Shown: positions 39,001-51,000 of the stretch, one piece after another | Numbering within the stretch: the stretch's first letter is position 1 | How the letters are laid out: the number at the start of each line of letters is the position of its first letter | Assembly: GCF_040954835.1 (NCBI RefSeq) | Contig: NC_090698.1 | Coordinates: 2,106,501 to 2,170,500, forward strand | Direction of reading: 5' to 3' | Length of the DNA stretch: 64,000 bases | DNA from: Lepisosteus oculatus | Lineage: Eukaryota > Chordata > Actinopteri > Semionotiformes > Lepisosteidae | Made by a program: the position numbers and the translations under genes | The notes under the pieces: generated by a model | What the model was told of the DNA's origin: nothing | Database searches by the model: none | What the model saw: only the letters and a program-made list of their open reading frames with translations

Positions 39001-42000
39001 GTTTGTTGTGTTTATCAGCTTGGGCTGATCGCAGCTGAATTAAATTAAATTGCGCAGAGGGCTGACTCCAGAACTGGGTCAGTTTCACTCACTTCCTCTG
39101 GTCTCCCATTGCAATGGCTTGCCTCTGCACTTCCAGCGGATTCACCTCAGTGAGATTCAAACTTGCCTCCAGCACACTTTACTGCACGAGATCCCATCAT
39201 TGGTCCTGTCAAGGGCCCTTGGCCCCGTGCAGAGAAAACACCTTGCGACTGTTTCAGTCAAGCAGCTTGTTTGATTAATTGAGGTTTTAAAGTTGGCAAT
39301 GCAGTAACAGTGTGAGAATGCTGTACTAGTTTGCTTGCCAAGGGCAGCCCTTGCAAGAGTTAAGCTGCTGATTTCCAGAGACCTGGAGAACCTGCAGTAT
39401 TGAGGCCCTTGGGGCCCTTGATCTATGGGATGCCTGTCACATGCCGCAGCACAGAGGAGGGTTGTGGGTTCAAGTGTAAGCTGAGGACATGAGCTCTGTA
39501 CTCATTGTAAACAGGATTTTGTCTGTAAAGCAAAACAGCAGAGATCATAATCGCTGTTCATTTGGGTAAGGGCAGAAACTGAAATAGTGAAAACACAGAG
39601 GGTGCAGATCGAGGCAGAACTTTTTTCATGTCTCCTGTCACAGAGCGCTCTTTCCCGTCGTGTGTCAGGATGTCTCATCGTGGTCTGTGTGCTTCCTTCT
39701 TCACGAAGTGGGCAAACTGCGTGGAGGGATGTTGGGTGGAAAAGTGGGCTGAAACGGCGCGCCTCTCCTGAGACCGTCTGTGATGTACCCCACTTTTCAC
39801 CCCGAGTCCCCCATGTCAGGCCCATCCAGCCCCTGCTGACTGCTGATCCCCACCGCTGTTTCAGTGGGATTGATTGTGAAAGAGAAACTGAAACACCGTG
39901 CCAGGCCTCTTCGGGGCTCTGCTGAGCTTCCTGCAGCGAAGTGCCAACGTGCCCCCTCAGTGCCCGCAGACAGGGCATCTGTGCCCAGGAGGAAGACATT
40001 TCCACTTGCTGCAGGCTGAACGGCATCGTTTTTAAACGTTTGCAAGAGAGAGGCAAAGAAGGGAGTCTTAACTAAGACACTCGGTTTGCAGCTGGATCGG
40101 TCCCAGTCCTGTTGCGCTGCTTTTGTTTCAGGTTTCCGTGCCCTCTCAGAATTCAATGACCTAATACAACTGATGAGGTGGATAAGAAGTTAAATCAGGT
40201 GTTGATCAAGTGCAAAATGAAAGATATGGCTAAGAACCCTGCAGACACACATGCAAAGTCTCAAAACACTTGATGTGCGCAGACGTAGCTGTTAGACCAT
40301 TCTGCTCACTAACAGTGAGGCAGCAGTGTGGCGGCGTGGTCAGGGTTCAGGATTCTGGATGTAGATCCCCGCTTGAACACCTCGAGATGATGCTGTGCTC
40401 TTTAAAATTCTTGTGATCCAGATCCGGAGTGATGAATTCTTGCGATCCAGATCCAGAATGATGAATTCTTGCGATCCAGATCCAGAGTGATGAATTCTTG
40501 CGATCCAGATCCAGAGTGATGAATTCTTGCGATGCAGTCGTATCCGGGAGCCCTCTCTGCTCGGTGCATGGCCTGACCCGTCTTCCTGTCCCCTCTGCCC
40601 GCAGCTGCCCAGCGGCCCTCCTCCGTCTCGTCTCTGAGCAGCATCGTGGGCAGGATGGCGTCCGCGGAGCCCGCCTGCCGCGGCAGCTGCACCTCCGTCA
40701 ACACCGTGTGCTCGGACAGCGACCGCGCCGCCAGCCTCAGCTCCTCCGCCTCCTCCGCCTCCCTGCAGGACGGGCCCGGCGGCGGCGGCGGGTCCCTGCC
40801 GTACGCCCCGCCCCAGCGCAACGGCAGCGACATCAGCCTGGACCTCACGCCGCTGTCCCAGCTGGAGGAGCGGGGCCGCGCGGGCCACGCCCTGGCCGCC
40901 CTGGGCGACGCGGGCCGCGCCAAGCTGTCCCGCCTGGACCGCGTGGTCCTGGAGATCGTGGAGACGGAGCAGGCCTACGTGCGGGACCTGAAGAGCATCG
41001 TGGAGGTAAGCCTGGGATTCATCGCGGACGCCGGGGAAGGGCAGGGCACAGGGCCTGGGATAGGAGAAACACACCTTTATATCAGGTGCCAGCAGCCACA
41101 TCACCCTGCAGCTCCCAGCTGGCAGCCCACTGGAGCTCAGCAGGTGTGAGCCTGGCCAGTACCTGGAGGGGAGACTCCTGGGATATCTGAGGCTGCTGCT
41201 GGAAGAGGTGTTAGTGGGGCCAGTAGGGGGCGCTCACCCTGCACTCTGTGTGGAGCCTAATACACCAGTATAGTGACGGGGACACTTCACTGTAAAAAGG
41301 AGGTGTCCTTTGGATAAAACATAGCACCTTGGTCCTGACTCTCTGTGGTCATTACAAATCCCAGGGCATTTCTCGAAAAGAGTAGGGGTGTTACCCTGGT
41401 GTCCTGGCCAACTTTCCCTCTGGCCTTTACCAGTCATGGCCTCCTAATAATCCCCATCTTTGAACTGGCTCCATCACTCTGCTCTCCTCCCCACTGAGAG
41501 CTGGTGAGTGGGGAGCAGACTGGACCATCTTCCAGGTGGGGGTACACACTGGTGGTGGGGAGAGGATCCCCATTACCTGTAAAGAACCTTGAGTGCAATG
41601 TCCAGAAGAGCGCTATATAAGTGCGAGCAATTATTATTATTATTCAATTTAAATGCAGTGCAGAAAGAGTAGACTTTACGGTCCAATTAAATAGCCTGAG
41701 ATGTAAGCAAAAGTAGAACACAGAAACATTGCACGGGTTCTTCTGAGAAAATAATTTGGGAAAAAATATTCCTCCTGTATAGTGTCTTCTCGACCCTCAG
41801 TTTACACAAAGAGCTTCCATATGGCACTGTCTGAGGCTCTTGTATCCTCATCTTTTCCTTGTATTCCTTGATGGAAAGTGCTGATGTGGGACTGCAGTAC
41901 CTATAATTCTGGAATGAATGGCAGTACTGGGATGGATCAGGTGCTTGATCCACGGGACACGGGTTCGAACCCGGGTCACGCTGCTCAGCAGGGCTAAGGG

Positions 42001-45000
42001 CAGGGATGGGAATTGTAAGTCAGGGATTTCTCGGTATCCGGTGAAACAGCGACCCCCGTGACTTCCTGGGTGACTCTGCAGGCTTCGGGTGAGGTCAAGG
42101 AGGAAGGGTCAAACGGATGACAGAAGATGATTGGCTGGGTGGCTTCAGGGTGGGCGGGTCAGAGGAGCCCTTCTGCACTTCCCCATTCTCCCCACGTGGG
42201 TACAGGCGTCGTCCCGTGGGCCGACACTCAGACACAACTGGCGATTCCAACTTGCCTGGTCAGTATAACTGGGGAAACTAAACAGTGAAAGAAACAGCCG
42301 GCAGTATGATCCACACAGCTCCGCGATCGCAACTGATGTTCTTTTCCTGCTCTTTGCTTTTGTAATAAAAACATTGGCGGGGGAGGGGGACCGGGAACTG
42401 CAGCTGTCCAGAATTCACAAGCCGCGTCAAGGCCACAGCGCGGTGTAACGCGACAGCGGGTTCGGCAGGACCCGCACCGGAGTCAGAGCCATTAGTTCAA
42501 TTAGGAGTAATTGAGCCAGGGCCGGGGAGCTGGAGAAAGGAGGCTGTGTTTTTCAACACGTTTATTCGATTTAGAAAGGAGGCGAGACTCCTGGAGGGAC
42601 CCTGGTGGGTCAGGGGTCAAAGGTCAATGTTTGGGGAGTAGAATTTGTACTAGCGGGGCATTTTCAACGAGCCCTGAAATTACAGGCCCGAGCACAGAAT
42701 TCACAAGAATTCATGCTGCTTCCGTTTTACTGCTGGAATGCGATCTTGGAAGTCTGAGACGCAGTTTTAACATGCTTTCCCAAGATGACCCTGTCATATG
42801 AGAACAGGGCCAGATGAGATGCATCCCGTCCAAGGTATATATACCCAGACCTGTTCCGAGAGGCTCTGGGGCTGGCCACTCCAGGACAAGATCAGAACCT
42901 GACCTGAAAAAGAGCCGTCTGCTCCAGAACTTAATTTCCCACCCCCCACCCCACACGCTCCAGCGAGGAATAACTTCATGTTTCCACGCAGATCTCGCCC
43001 AGCAGAATAGGGACACAGCCAAAACCCCCATTTCCATGGCTTCCAGAGCCCCCGTCGCAGCCTGAGCAGTCCGGTCAAGTGCACGCAGCTGGTGCCTGTG
43101 GGCGTCCCTCGCTCGGGGTTTCGAAGGTTTTTTGTGCACGGCTATGTGTGCCACAAACGGCACAATCGTTTTTCTGAACAGCGTGCGATGGAAATAAAAG
43201 GAGACCTCCAGTGTTAACGAGCTGTAAAAAGAAAAAGGAGGAGCAGAGAAGGAACTGATCTTTAGGGGCTGAAAACTTTGGGTGGGACCCAGAGAGGGGC
43301 TGTTTCTGAGGAGTGAGGCCTGGGGGGCACAGAGGGGGACCATCGGCCAGCAATGTGTGCCCATGGCCGGGCTGGGTCGGGCCGAGCTGGATCAGCTGGG
43401 GGAGTCTGGTTTTAATCGGGGGCCGAGCAGTGGGGTGATGTCAACGGCGACAGTAATGAAAACCAACCGTGACGGCAGCCTGTTTGGGGGAGGGAGGTCG
43501 TAAAGGGAGAGAAGCCCCCTTTCGCCTGAAGCTCGGCCAGATCGGACAGGAAAAGGAGGGGGGTGAGGCGAGGGCTTTTGGCTGTAGCCCCCGTTAGAAA
43601 GCTCCTGGGACCAGGGAAGAAGGAGGAAGGGGGGGACTGAGAGGCCCTCGTATCTCGTGTGAGGGGGGGATCTGAGCGAAGGAGGGGCATCTCTTCTGCT
43701 GTTCCGAAAACCTCCGACCTTTTCTCTGAATTCCAACGTGCAAAAATTTAAACGAGCTGCACGAGACAGTGTGTTTTTTTTCTTTTTTCCTTTCCTCCTT
43801 GGTTTCTGTCTGTTTCATGTTCTCTGTGGCTTGTCTTTTCCTCGTCAGACCTCAGACATGTTTTTTTTTCTCAAAGGCACCTCTGTCTTTGGCGTGTTAG
43901 GGTTGTGTCTTATCGCAGATTGGGCTCTCCTGACAGCTTCCAGAATGTGATTACCCTTTCCCCTCCCTGCCTCGGTTTCTCTCTGGAGTGTGCTGAGACA
44001 GTGTTTTTTTGAAGAAATGTTCGTTTGAAATGTTCTGGTAGGTGGGAGCACAGAGAGCCCAGTCTCACCGTGCCTGTTTGGGACTGGTTGGTGCCCATTC
44101 TCCTTTGCTTCTTTCATGTTTGTTTACCCAGAATCATTTGAAAAGGGCACAGCTGGGATCAGCTCCACAAACCGGTTTGTTTTGCTTTCAGAGTCAGCTG
44201 CATCTGGAGCCAGACTCCCAAGGGGAAATAGTCTGACCCACCTCACCCTCTCAGTGCACTGTCGTTGCTGGGCCTTCGGAAATAGCCTTCTGTCTGGGCC
44301 AAAAACGGCTTATCAGACTAACGAGCTAGGCACTTGGAAATCGCGTCGAAGTCCAACAATTTGGTATAAATGGGGCTGAAACATCTGAGATAAGTGCCGA
44401 GCGACTCGAAATTAGTTTTTTTTTTTGTGTGTGTACAGAGACTGGAAAGTTCCGGCTCTTTAACGTTGCCATTCAAACTAAATTACTGTGTCGTTCTTAA
44501 CGAGATCATGAGGCAGAGTGAAATCGTGGTCCTCCTGGCAGGGCTTGAATTCCTGCCAGCTCCCAAACATTGCCTTAAAAGACAAAGCACGCTCTGTGAT
44601 CCTGTAAAAATAACCTGAGGTTAGAGCGTTTGAGTTTTCCAAGCAGCGACATAATTGCCCGCACTCTCATGCCTCCATACAGAACCGTTATGTTACAGAA
44701 ACGCCTGGTCATTTTCTGCTCGTAAATCTTGCAGTTTGAATTAGCACCTCTCGCTCTGTCTGCAGTCTTGTTTTTTTTTTTGTGCATAGGAGAGATCAGT
44801 CCTCTGTAACTGAGAGGACTGTCTGAAATCATAGAAACGGTCCATTTTGACTTCATGAGCAGAGGACTGCATCGATCTAAGTCTGCGAGAGAAGCAGAAC
44901 CCTGCAGTTCCTCCTGCAGAAGCTGCTCGGAGAGTTTCAGGGGTTCGGTGTTGTTCGTCTTTACGCAGCCGGTGGGATAGAGGATCTGCAGCAGGAGGGT

Positions 45001-48000
45001 GTGAAGGGATCATAGTCACACATTCATCCTTCCCCATCTGAGGAAACCTTCATTATTTCACTGACACCAGAAACTCAAATCTAGCCAATCTAATACCTCT
45101 AATAATGCTTTATTAGGTATGAATGCCACTCGCAGAACATCTAACTCAGTAAAATGATTTCTTCACGTGTGCTCTATATGTTCAAGTTCTGTACATGAAT
45201 TGTGAGGTGTTTTAATAAATATGTGCACTAGATGAATGTATAGGTATAAATGCATAAATCATTTATTTCTTCTTCACCAGGTTTTCAGTAGCTGTTTAAT
45301 GTGTAAAGAAATCTCACAAAGCCATCTATCAAACTGAAGGCCCGGCTGAAACATTAGCTCATAACATTACTTAATATTTGTGGGTTTAGCACTTACGTCA
45401 TGTGATCAGCCACTTTAAGAGGAAATAGCAGAGCCCACAATGCAGCTGGCTTTGGAAAGCCTGACATTGACAAGTCAAAAGCTGTGAGGCTCTGAATGCG
45501 CTAATGTTTAACTGCATTTTGTACAGTTCAGTTGAGTTTTGTCCTGGTTTCCCACTGTGCATTATGCGGTTTCCCACAATGTAACATGCTTTAACATACT
45601 TCTCCACCCTTTATCACTGTTTTTCCACAATGCCACTGCACTTGGTCACACAATGCCCTGGTTTCATAGTGCTGGTCCACAAGGAACATGCATTAAAGAA
45701 ATCCATTTTAACCTGCAAAATGTACACATTTCAACTCAGCTGTTGGATAAAATATGAAACCACAGCTCTTAGTATTGCGGTCAGATCCCTTGTGCCTAAC
45801 ACAAGCTGTTCCCAAAAGGTTCTGACATTCTTGATTTGGCTCTGACCAACGCCCAGATGTTCTGGCCTGTGAATAACAAGTGATGCCTGAAAGCTTCCCA
45901 CTTTCCTAAAGCTGCTACCCCGGCTGGAAGCCCTGTCGCGGGAGAGTGAGTCAACCTTGGCCGGTGGTTCCGAAAAAATAGATAAGCCACAAAAATCTGT
46001 TTTCTCACCACTGAACATGGAGCTACATTTCCCAAGAGAAGGGAGAAGAAAATACAGAGCAAAGTTCTGCAGAAGGGGGAGCCTTTTTTCTCTTGTCAGT
46101 GTCAGTTGCTGAGGCCGCAGAGAGCTTCTACATCACAGATCCGAGTGAAGTTCAGCTCCATGTCCTTCTCCTGAGGGAAGCTGGGAAGCACGGGGAGCGA
46201 GCTACAGTGCCTCTCAGACACTCGCAGGGCACTGCTCCTGCCTTTTTACTGCCCCTGCACTGAGATTGCAAGGGTTAACTGGGTGGGGGTGAAGAGAAGG
46301 GCATTTTGAATGAATTTTCAAGCCTGTGTGGGAGCAAACACGTGTCTCAGCCCCTGCTTGGCCAGGTGTCTTGCTGTGGCGCTGAAGTGCTCATGTCTGT
46401 TTTCTCCTTCCCTGGCCAGGATTATTTGGGATGTATCATAGACTGCGGAGACCTGCCACTCAAGCCAGAGGAGGTCAGCACTCTCTTCTGCAACATAGAG
46501 GACATATACGAGTTCAACAGGTATGTGGGAATGCTCCTCTCTTGGAACTCTGAAAACCTCTCCCAGCGTCTCGGTACGGTTCAGTTCTGTCTCTTCCATT
46601 CCTGCTCGGCTCACAGGCTGCTGAGCTGAGAAATTTGGGCCCCCTGCTGTCAGGCAAGGTCGTTGTAAGGCAGCAGTGGAATTTAGTCCACAGCCAGACG
46701 GAACCACAAGGCGGCCTTCAGCACAGTGCACCACTGGCCCGTTCTTCTGTTGCAGTGTTTGTATGTTTTTGCTCATGCTGTGCTTTCTCTCGCCCTTACA
46801 ATGACCCTAGCGCACAGAACCGAGGACAGTCTACAGTGAGTAGGAGCAGCAGAAATGTGACAGCGCATGCTGTAGAGTTAAGGAGTCTAGCTGTTGTAGG
46901 TGCTAGCTGGCGGTTGAGCGGAGGATCTCTGCCAGCAGTTTCTTGAAAGAAACCAGGATATCTTCTTCAGCAGTGGCCTGGGAGGCATCTTTCTGAGTCT
47001 CCCCTGTCTGCTGCATGTTTGTGTTGACAGCTGACATGGGGGGCTGTGAGGGCGGGGTCAGTGGGAGTCACATGGCCAAAGGAGACGCAGACCAGCAGGA
47101 CAGCTGAGACCAGGTTAGACAGCCTGAAGCAGGGCAGTGCCATTGCGGGTTAATTTTTTTCATCAAGGTGGAATTTCTTCACGAAAGATGGATGAACTAT
47201 TACAGCACAGCAACTTCCAGCACTGCCACGTGGTGAAAGAAAAGGAGGCTGCCTTCTACAGAAGACAATCAGCACCTAACCACCAAGTCCCAGAGTGAAC
47301 AGAGCGAGGGTCCCAGTCAGAGCAGGGAGGAGAGGTCCGTCTCCTGTGGATTGGAAGGGAGACATGTGCTGCCTGGACCTGGAACAGCGCTTTAAGAAGG
47401 ACGAGAGGAAGCCTTTCTATTATCCAGCTCGTTTTGGTAGTTAGTAGCTTCCAGGGTCTCACCCAGCCGTTTCCTCAAAGAAACCAGGGGATCATCTGCA
47501 ACAAGCTTGTTCCCCACTCCCACAGCCCTTTGTGTAGAGAGCTGCCTCCTGTTCTCACTTGTAAATGCTCTTACAAAAAGCATTCAGAAACCTTGACAAA
47601 GGGGGCAGAGAGGAATGTCCCAGGAAGGACCATAGTAGCAGCAGTGGTCTCCTCTTGTCAGAAGAACGACTTTCCTGCTTAATGTCGAGCTGGGCAATCT
47701 TTCACCAATCCGAGAGGCTGGCTCATTCAAAGGGAGCTCCTTGAAAGAGGCCTGGCAGTGCTGTGGACTCCAAGCGTCCCACTGCCACCTGCCCTCCGCA
47801 CTGGCTCCGGGGCAGAAAATCCCTCGCTCTCTCCAGCAGACTCACAGACTGGGAAGAGTGGCTGGACTGGGAAACGACCAGCACCGTATAGAAAGACTTC
47901 AGGATATGATCACAGGTGGTCTCAGCACCTCCCTAAAACTCGCTGTGCCCACATGTTCCTGGCAGGCGGTGTTCTCTAGAGAGAAGCAGTGCTTTCCTGT

Positions 48001-51000
48001 TAGACATTGGTGTGTTATAATAACCAGTTCTCTTCTACCTTATTATATGGTTCCTTCCTGAAATACAGCTTGTGCCCCTTCCTGGGTGTGAGGCCAGCTA
48101 ATTAGTACTGCTGGAAATGGAAGACTAATTTGAAATCATTTGGACGGCTTATTTTGAGGCATGTAAGAGCAGAATCCAGATGTTCAGAATCCGTGTTTTT
48201 ACACCCTGTCCCTTAGCTGCCGGAGTTCATGTTTTCCTCGGAATACGTGGTGCTATCAAGTCCTGTGCTGTTCCTGGTCGGTGCTGGCAGTCTCGGGAGC
48301 AGTGCGCGGATGCCATTTTTCTGACCGCTCCTGAAGAAGTTCCTTCTCGTGCTGCACGTGTGCTCCGCTCGGCCTGTAGAAAGGGCTGGGCCTCGCTGGC
48401 AGCATTTGTCTTGTCCTGGCGCTCATCAGCCTTGGATTAACAGAGCGGCAGATCAGTGTTGAGGCTGTCTTCCTGTTCTGCTTCCTGCTTCTGTGTGCTT
48501 GTCTGCGATCCCTGGAGCCACAGAGGGCCTGGACTCTGGTCTGTGGGACCCAGGGCTTGTTGTACTGTAGTTCATTCCACTCAAATATTCAACTCAGGCC
48601 TGATCTCCGTAGCGGAGCCCCTTAGTCTGAAGAATGGGTCCCCAGTGTGAGTTCTGCTTGCCCAGCTGTAGCTGGGGCCCCTGATGCAGCACATAGCCTG
48701 GCCCCCCTGGGCTTGACAGATTTTGCAGGACTGGCTAGTTTCCAAGAAGAGCAGGTCAAGTCCTTTCTCTATGAAAAACACGTCTGTTGGCATTTCTGCG
48801 GCTCCGGTGCAAGGAGCTCCTTCATTTTACTTCATTGAAGTCCTGCAAAGTTTCCAATCTAACAGCCTCCTGTGTTTGCGCCTCCTCCGTTTTGTCTTTG
48901 CCATTGTGCTGCTGATACACTGCCTCTCCGGCGGTAGAGCTGTGTGGGACGTTGTCACATTGTCGCATGTGCAGCGACACATTGACAGATCGGCCATTTT
49001 GTCTCAGAACGCCGGCTTTCCAGATCTTTTCCACGTACCGCAGTGTTAAACACTCTCTCAGCGTGATGGATTATTGTTTTGCTCTTGGAGTCTGAGCCGT
49101 GTTTCCTGTAACATAAATTCTGGCGGAAGATCCCAGTTCACACAGTTTCTTGGTGCAGAGCAATTTGTATGGATGATATCGGGGACAAATGATGAGGCTG
49201 TTTGTACCCCCAGTCTTTTGGGCATCATCTGGGGTCTGACCTTACAAGACATGGAGTAAACTCTGTCCAGCTTGCCCACTGCTCCACAGTCTCAAACAAT
49301 AGAAATGTTCAAATTCAGAGCAGGACATTCTTTGGAAGACAACCGCAAGCACAGCTGAAATTTATCTAGCTGTGCTTTATTGCAGCAAGGGAATTCTGTG
49401 CACCTCGCATTAAAAATGAACCGCAACCCCCAAAAAACCACACAAGGTATGTGAATGAGACCCAGTTACAGCCAGAGATCCAGGAGCTGTTGATCTTGGA
49501 AGTGCCCGTCTCTTTTTCCTGGACTGGAGCGCAGAGAGAAACACACACGCACACGCACACAGGAGAACATGGTTAAAACCTGTTACATTGTGACGTCGCC
49601 CTCCCCCTCCTCCTCTTCCAGACGTTTTGTGCTTGTCCAAGGACAGAAGAGCTGGCTGCCGAGGCCCTGAAGATAGAAGTGATCACCTGTCTTCTCAATC
49701 TCCCATCAGACCAGAATCATGTACAGAAATCCAGAACACTTTTAGTCGGAGGAGCATAGATTCCTGGATCATCCCTGTGGTCCGGTCGGGGGTGGGAAGG
49801 CGGCAGCGCCAGTCCTCCTTTGGCCAGGTAGTGACCAGGGGTGCCCAGCAGCACCAATAGGATCACATGGGAATTGAACCCTAGACCCTGGCACTTTCAT
49901 TGGCACCACCTGGTGGTTACTGAAAAGAAAATTCCCAGCCTGACAGAAAGGAGGAGGAGACCAACCCCAATTTCCTCAGAACACTTCAATCCTAACAAGG
50001 CAGTGCTTCGTTTCCAAACTCCCTCGGATTGTCTTTCTCCGTTTTCTTTCACTTAGTGCAACAGTGACTTTAGTTCATGCTTAGTGTCCAGAAAAGCGCT
50101 ATATAGGTGTAAGGAATTTTGGGATTGTGGCTGAAGCGCGTCACACGCCAGACCCCGGCTCGGTTCAGGGAGGTCACATGTGAGCTGGCTGGGGCTCTCC
50201 GGTTTGTCGTTTTTGGGAGACACCCAGGCATGTGCGATCTCCTCCGCCGGGCCGCCAGAGAGACCCCGCCGGTGAGTGGGAGGAGGGCCGAGGAGCAGAG
50301 TAACTGTATCGCCGATCTGGGGTTTGAAGAGTCTCGGCTGCGTACGTGGGCGTGTTATCATTCAGCGCAGGCAGACTGCTCACTCAGCTGCAGGTTTACT
50401 TCTCTCAAAACTCCCTGCCTTCCTTTGCACTGCACTGCAGGAGAAAACTCAGAACACATCTGCACATTACTGCTGCACAGCCGCCCAGTCCAGAAGGCAT
50501 TTATTAGACTTGATATGTGAATTGATACAGCCCATTGCTACACAGTGTTCTCTGCCACTGTGGCATGGATAAAGCGGTTTGTTTTTTTAACATTCTGTTT
50601 TTACAGGCCTCTTTAAAGATGACCAAAGTGGTTCTTTTATTCCTGTAATAATAATTCCAGCTGACGCTTCAAGTGCTGAAGGCTGTATCGCTGGTTATGG
50701 TTAATAATAATTGGAAGATGGGCTTCAGCAATTTGACATGTGGTTTGCTAAAGTCTATCATAAGACCACTGAGCTCCAGCTTTACGTTTTATTCAAGGAC
50801 TCAAATCCAGAATCAAAACCTCTTAAAAACAAACCCCCTTTAAATTCTCTGCTTTCCAGCACAGACTAGCACACCCTTCCACAATTACTGTACTTCTGTC
50901 AGCTCGTTCAGAGGAAGGAACTTGCAATGCGAAAATTCCCTCTTCCCCTTCCTTACTGTGCCCCTCTGTCCTCTTTTCTTCCCCTGTCCTCTCCTTCTGC

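Noticed and set aside
40340..41104. Long open frames (254 and 173 codons) on the minus strand over coding exon 2
   Set aside because: They are shadows of a GC-rich plus-strand exon and, at one end, of the 29-bp repeat. There is no known motif, while the plus frame holds a clear DH-domain start.
41955..41980. tRNA gene (B-box-like cgggttcgaacccggg)
   Set aside because: No A box at the right distance and no acceptor-stem pairing seen; the string is simply palindromic and may be old SINE.
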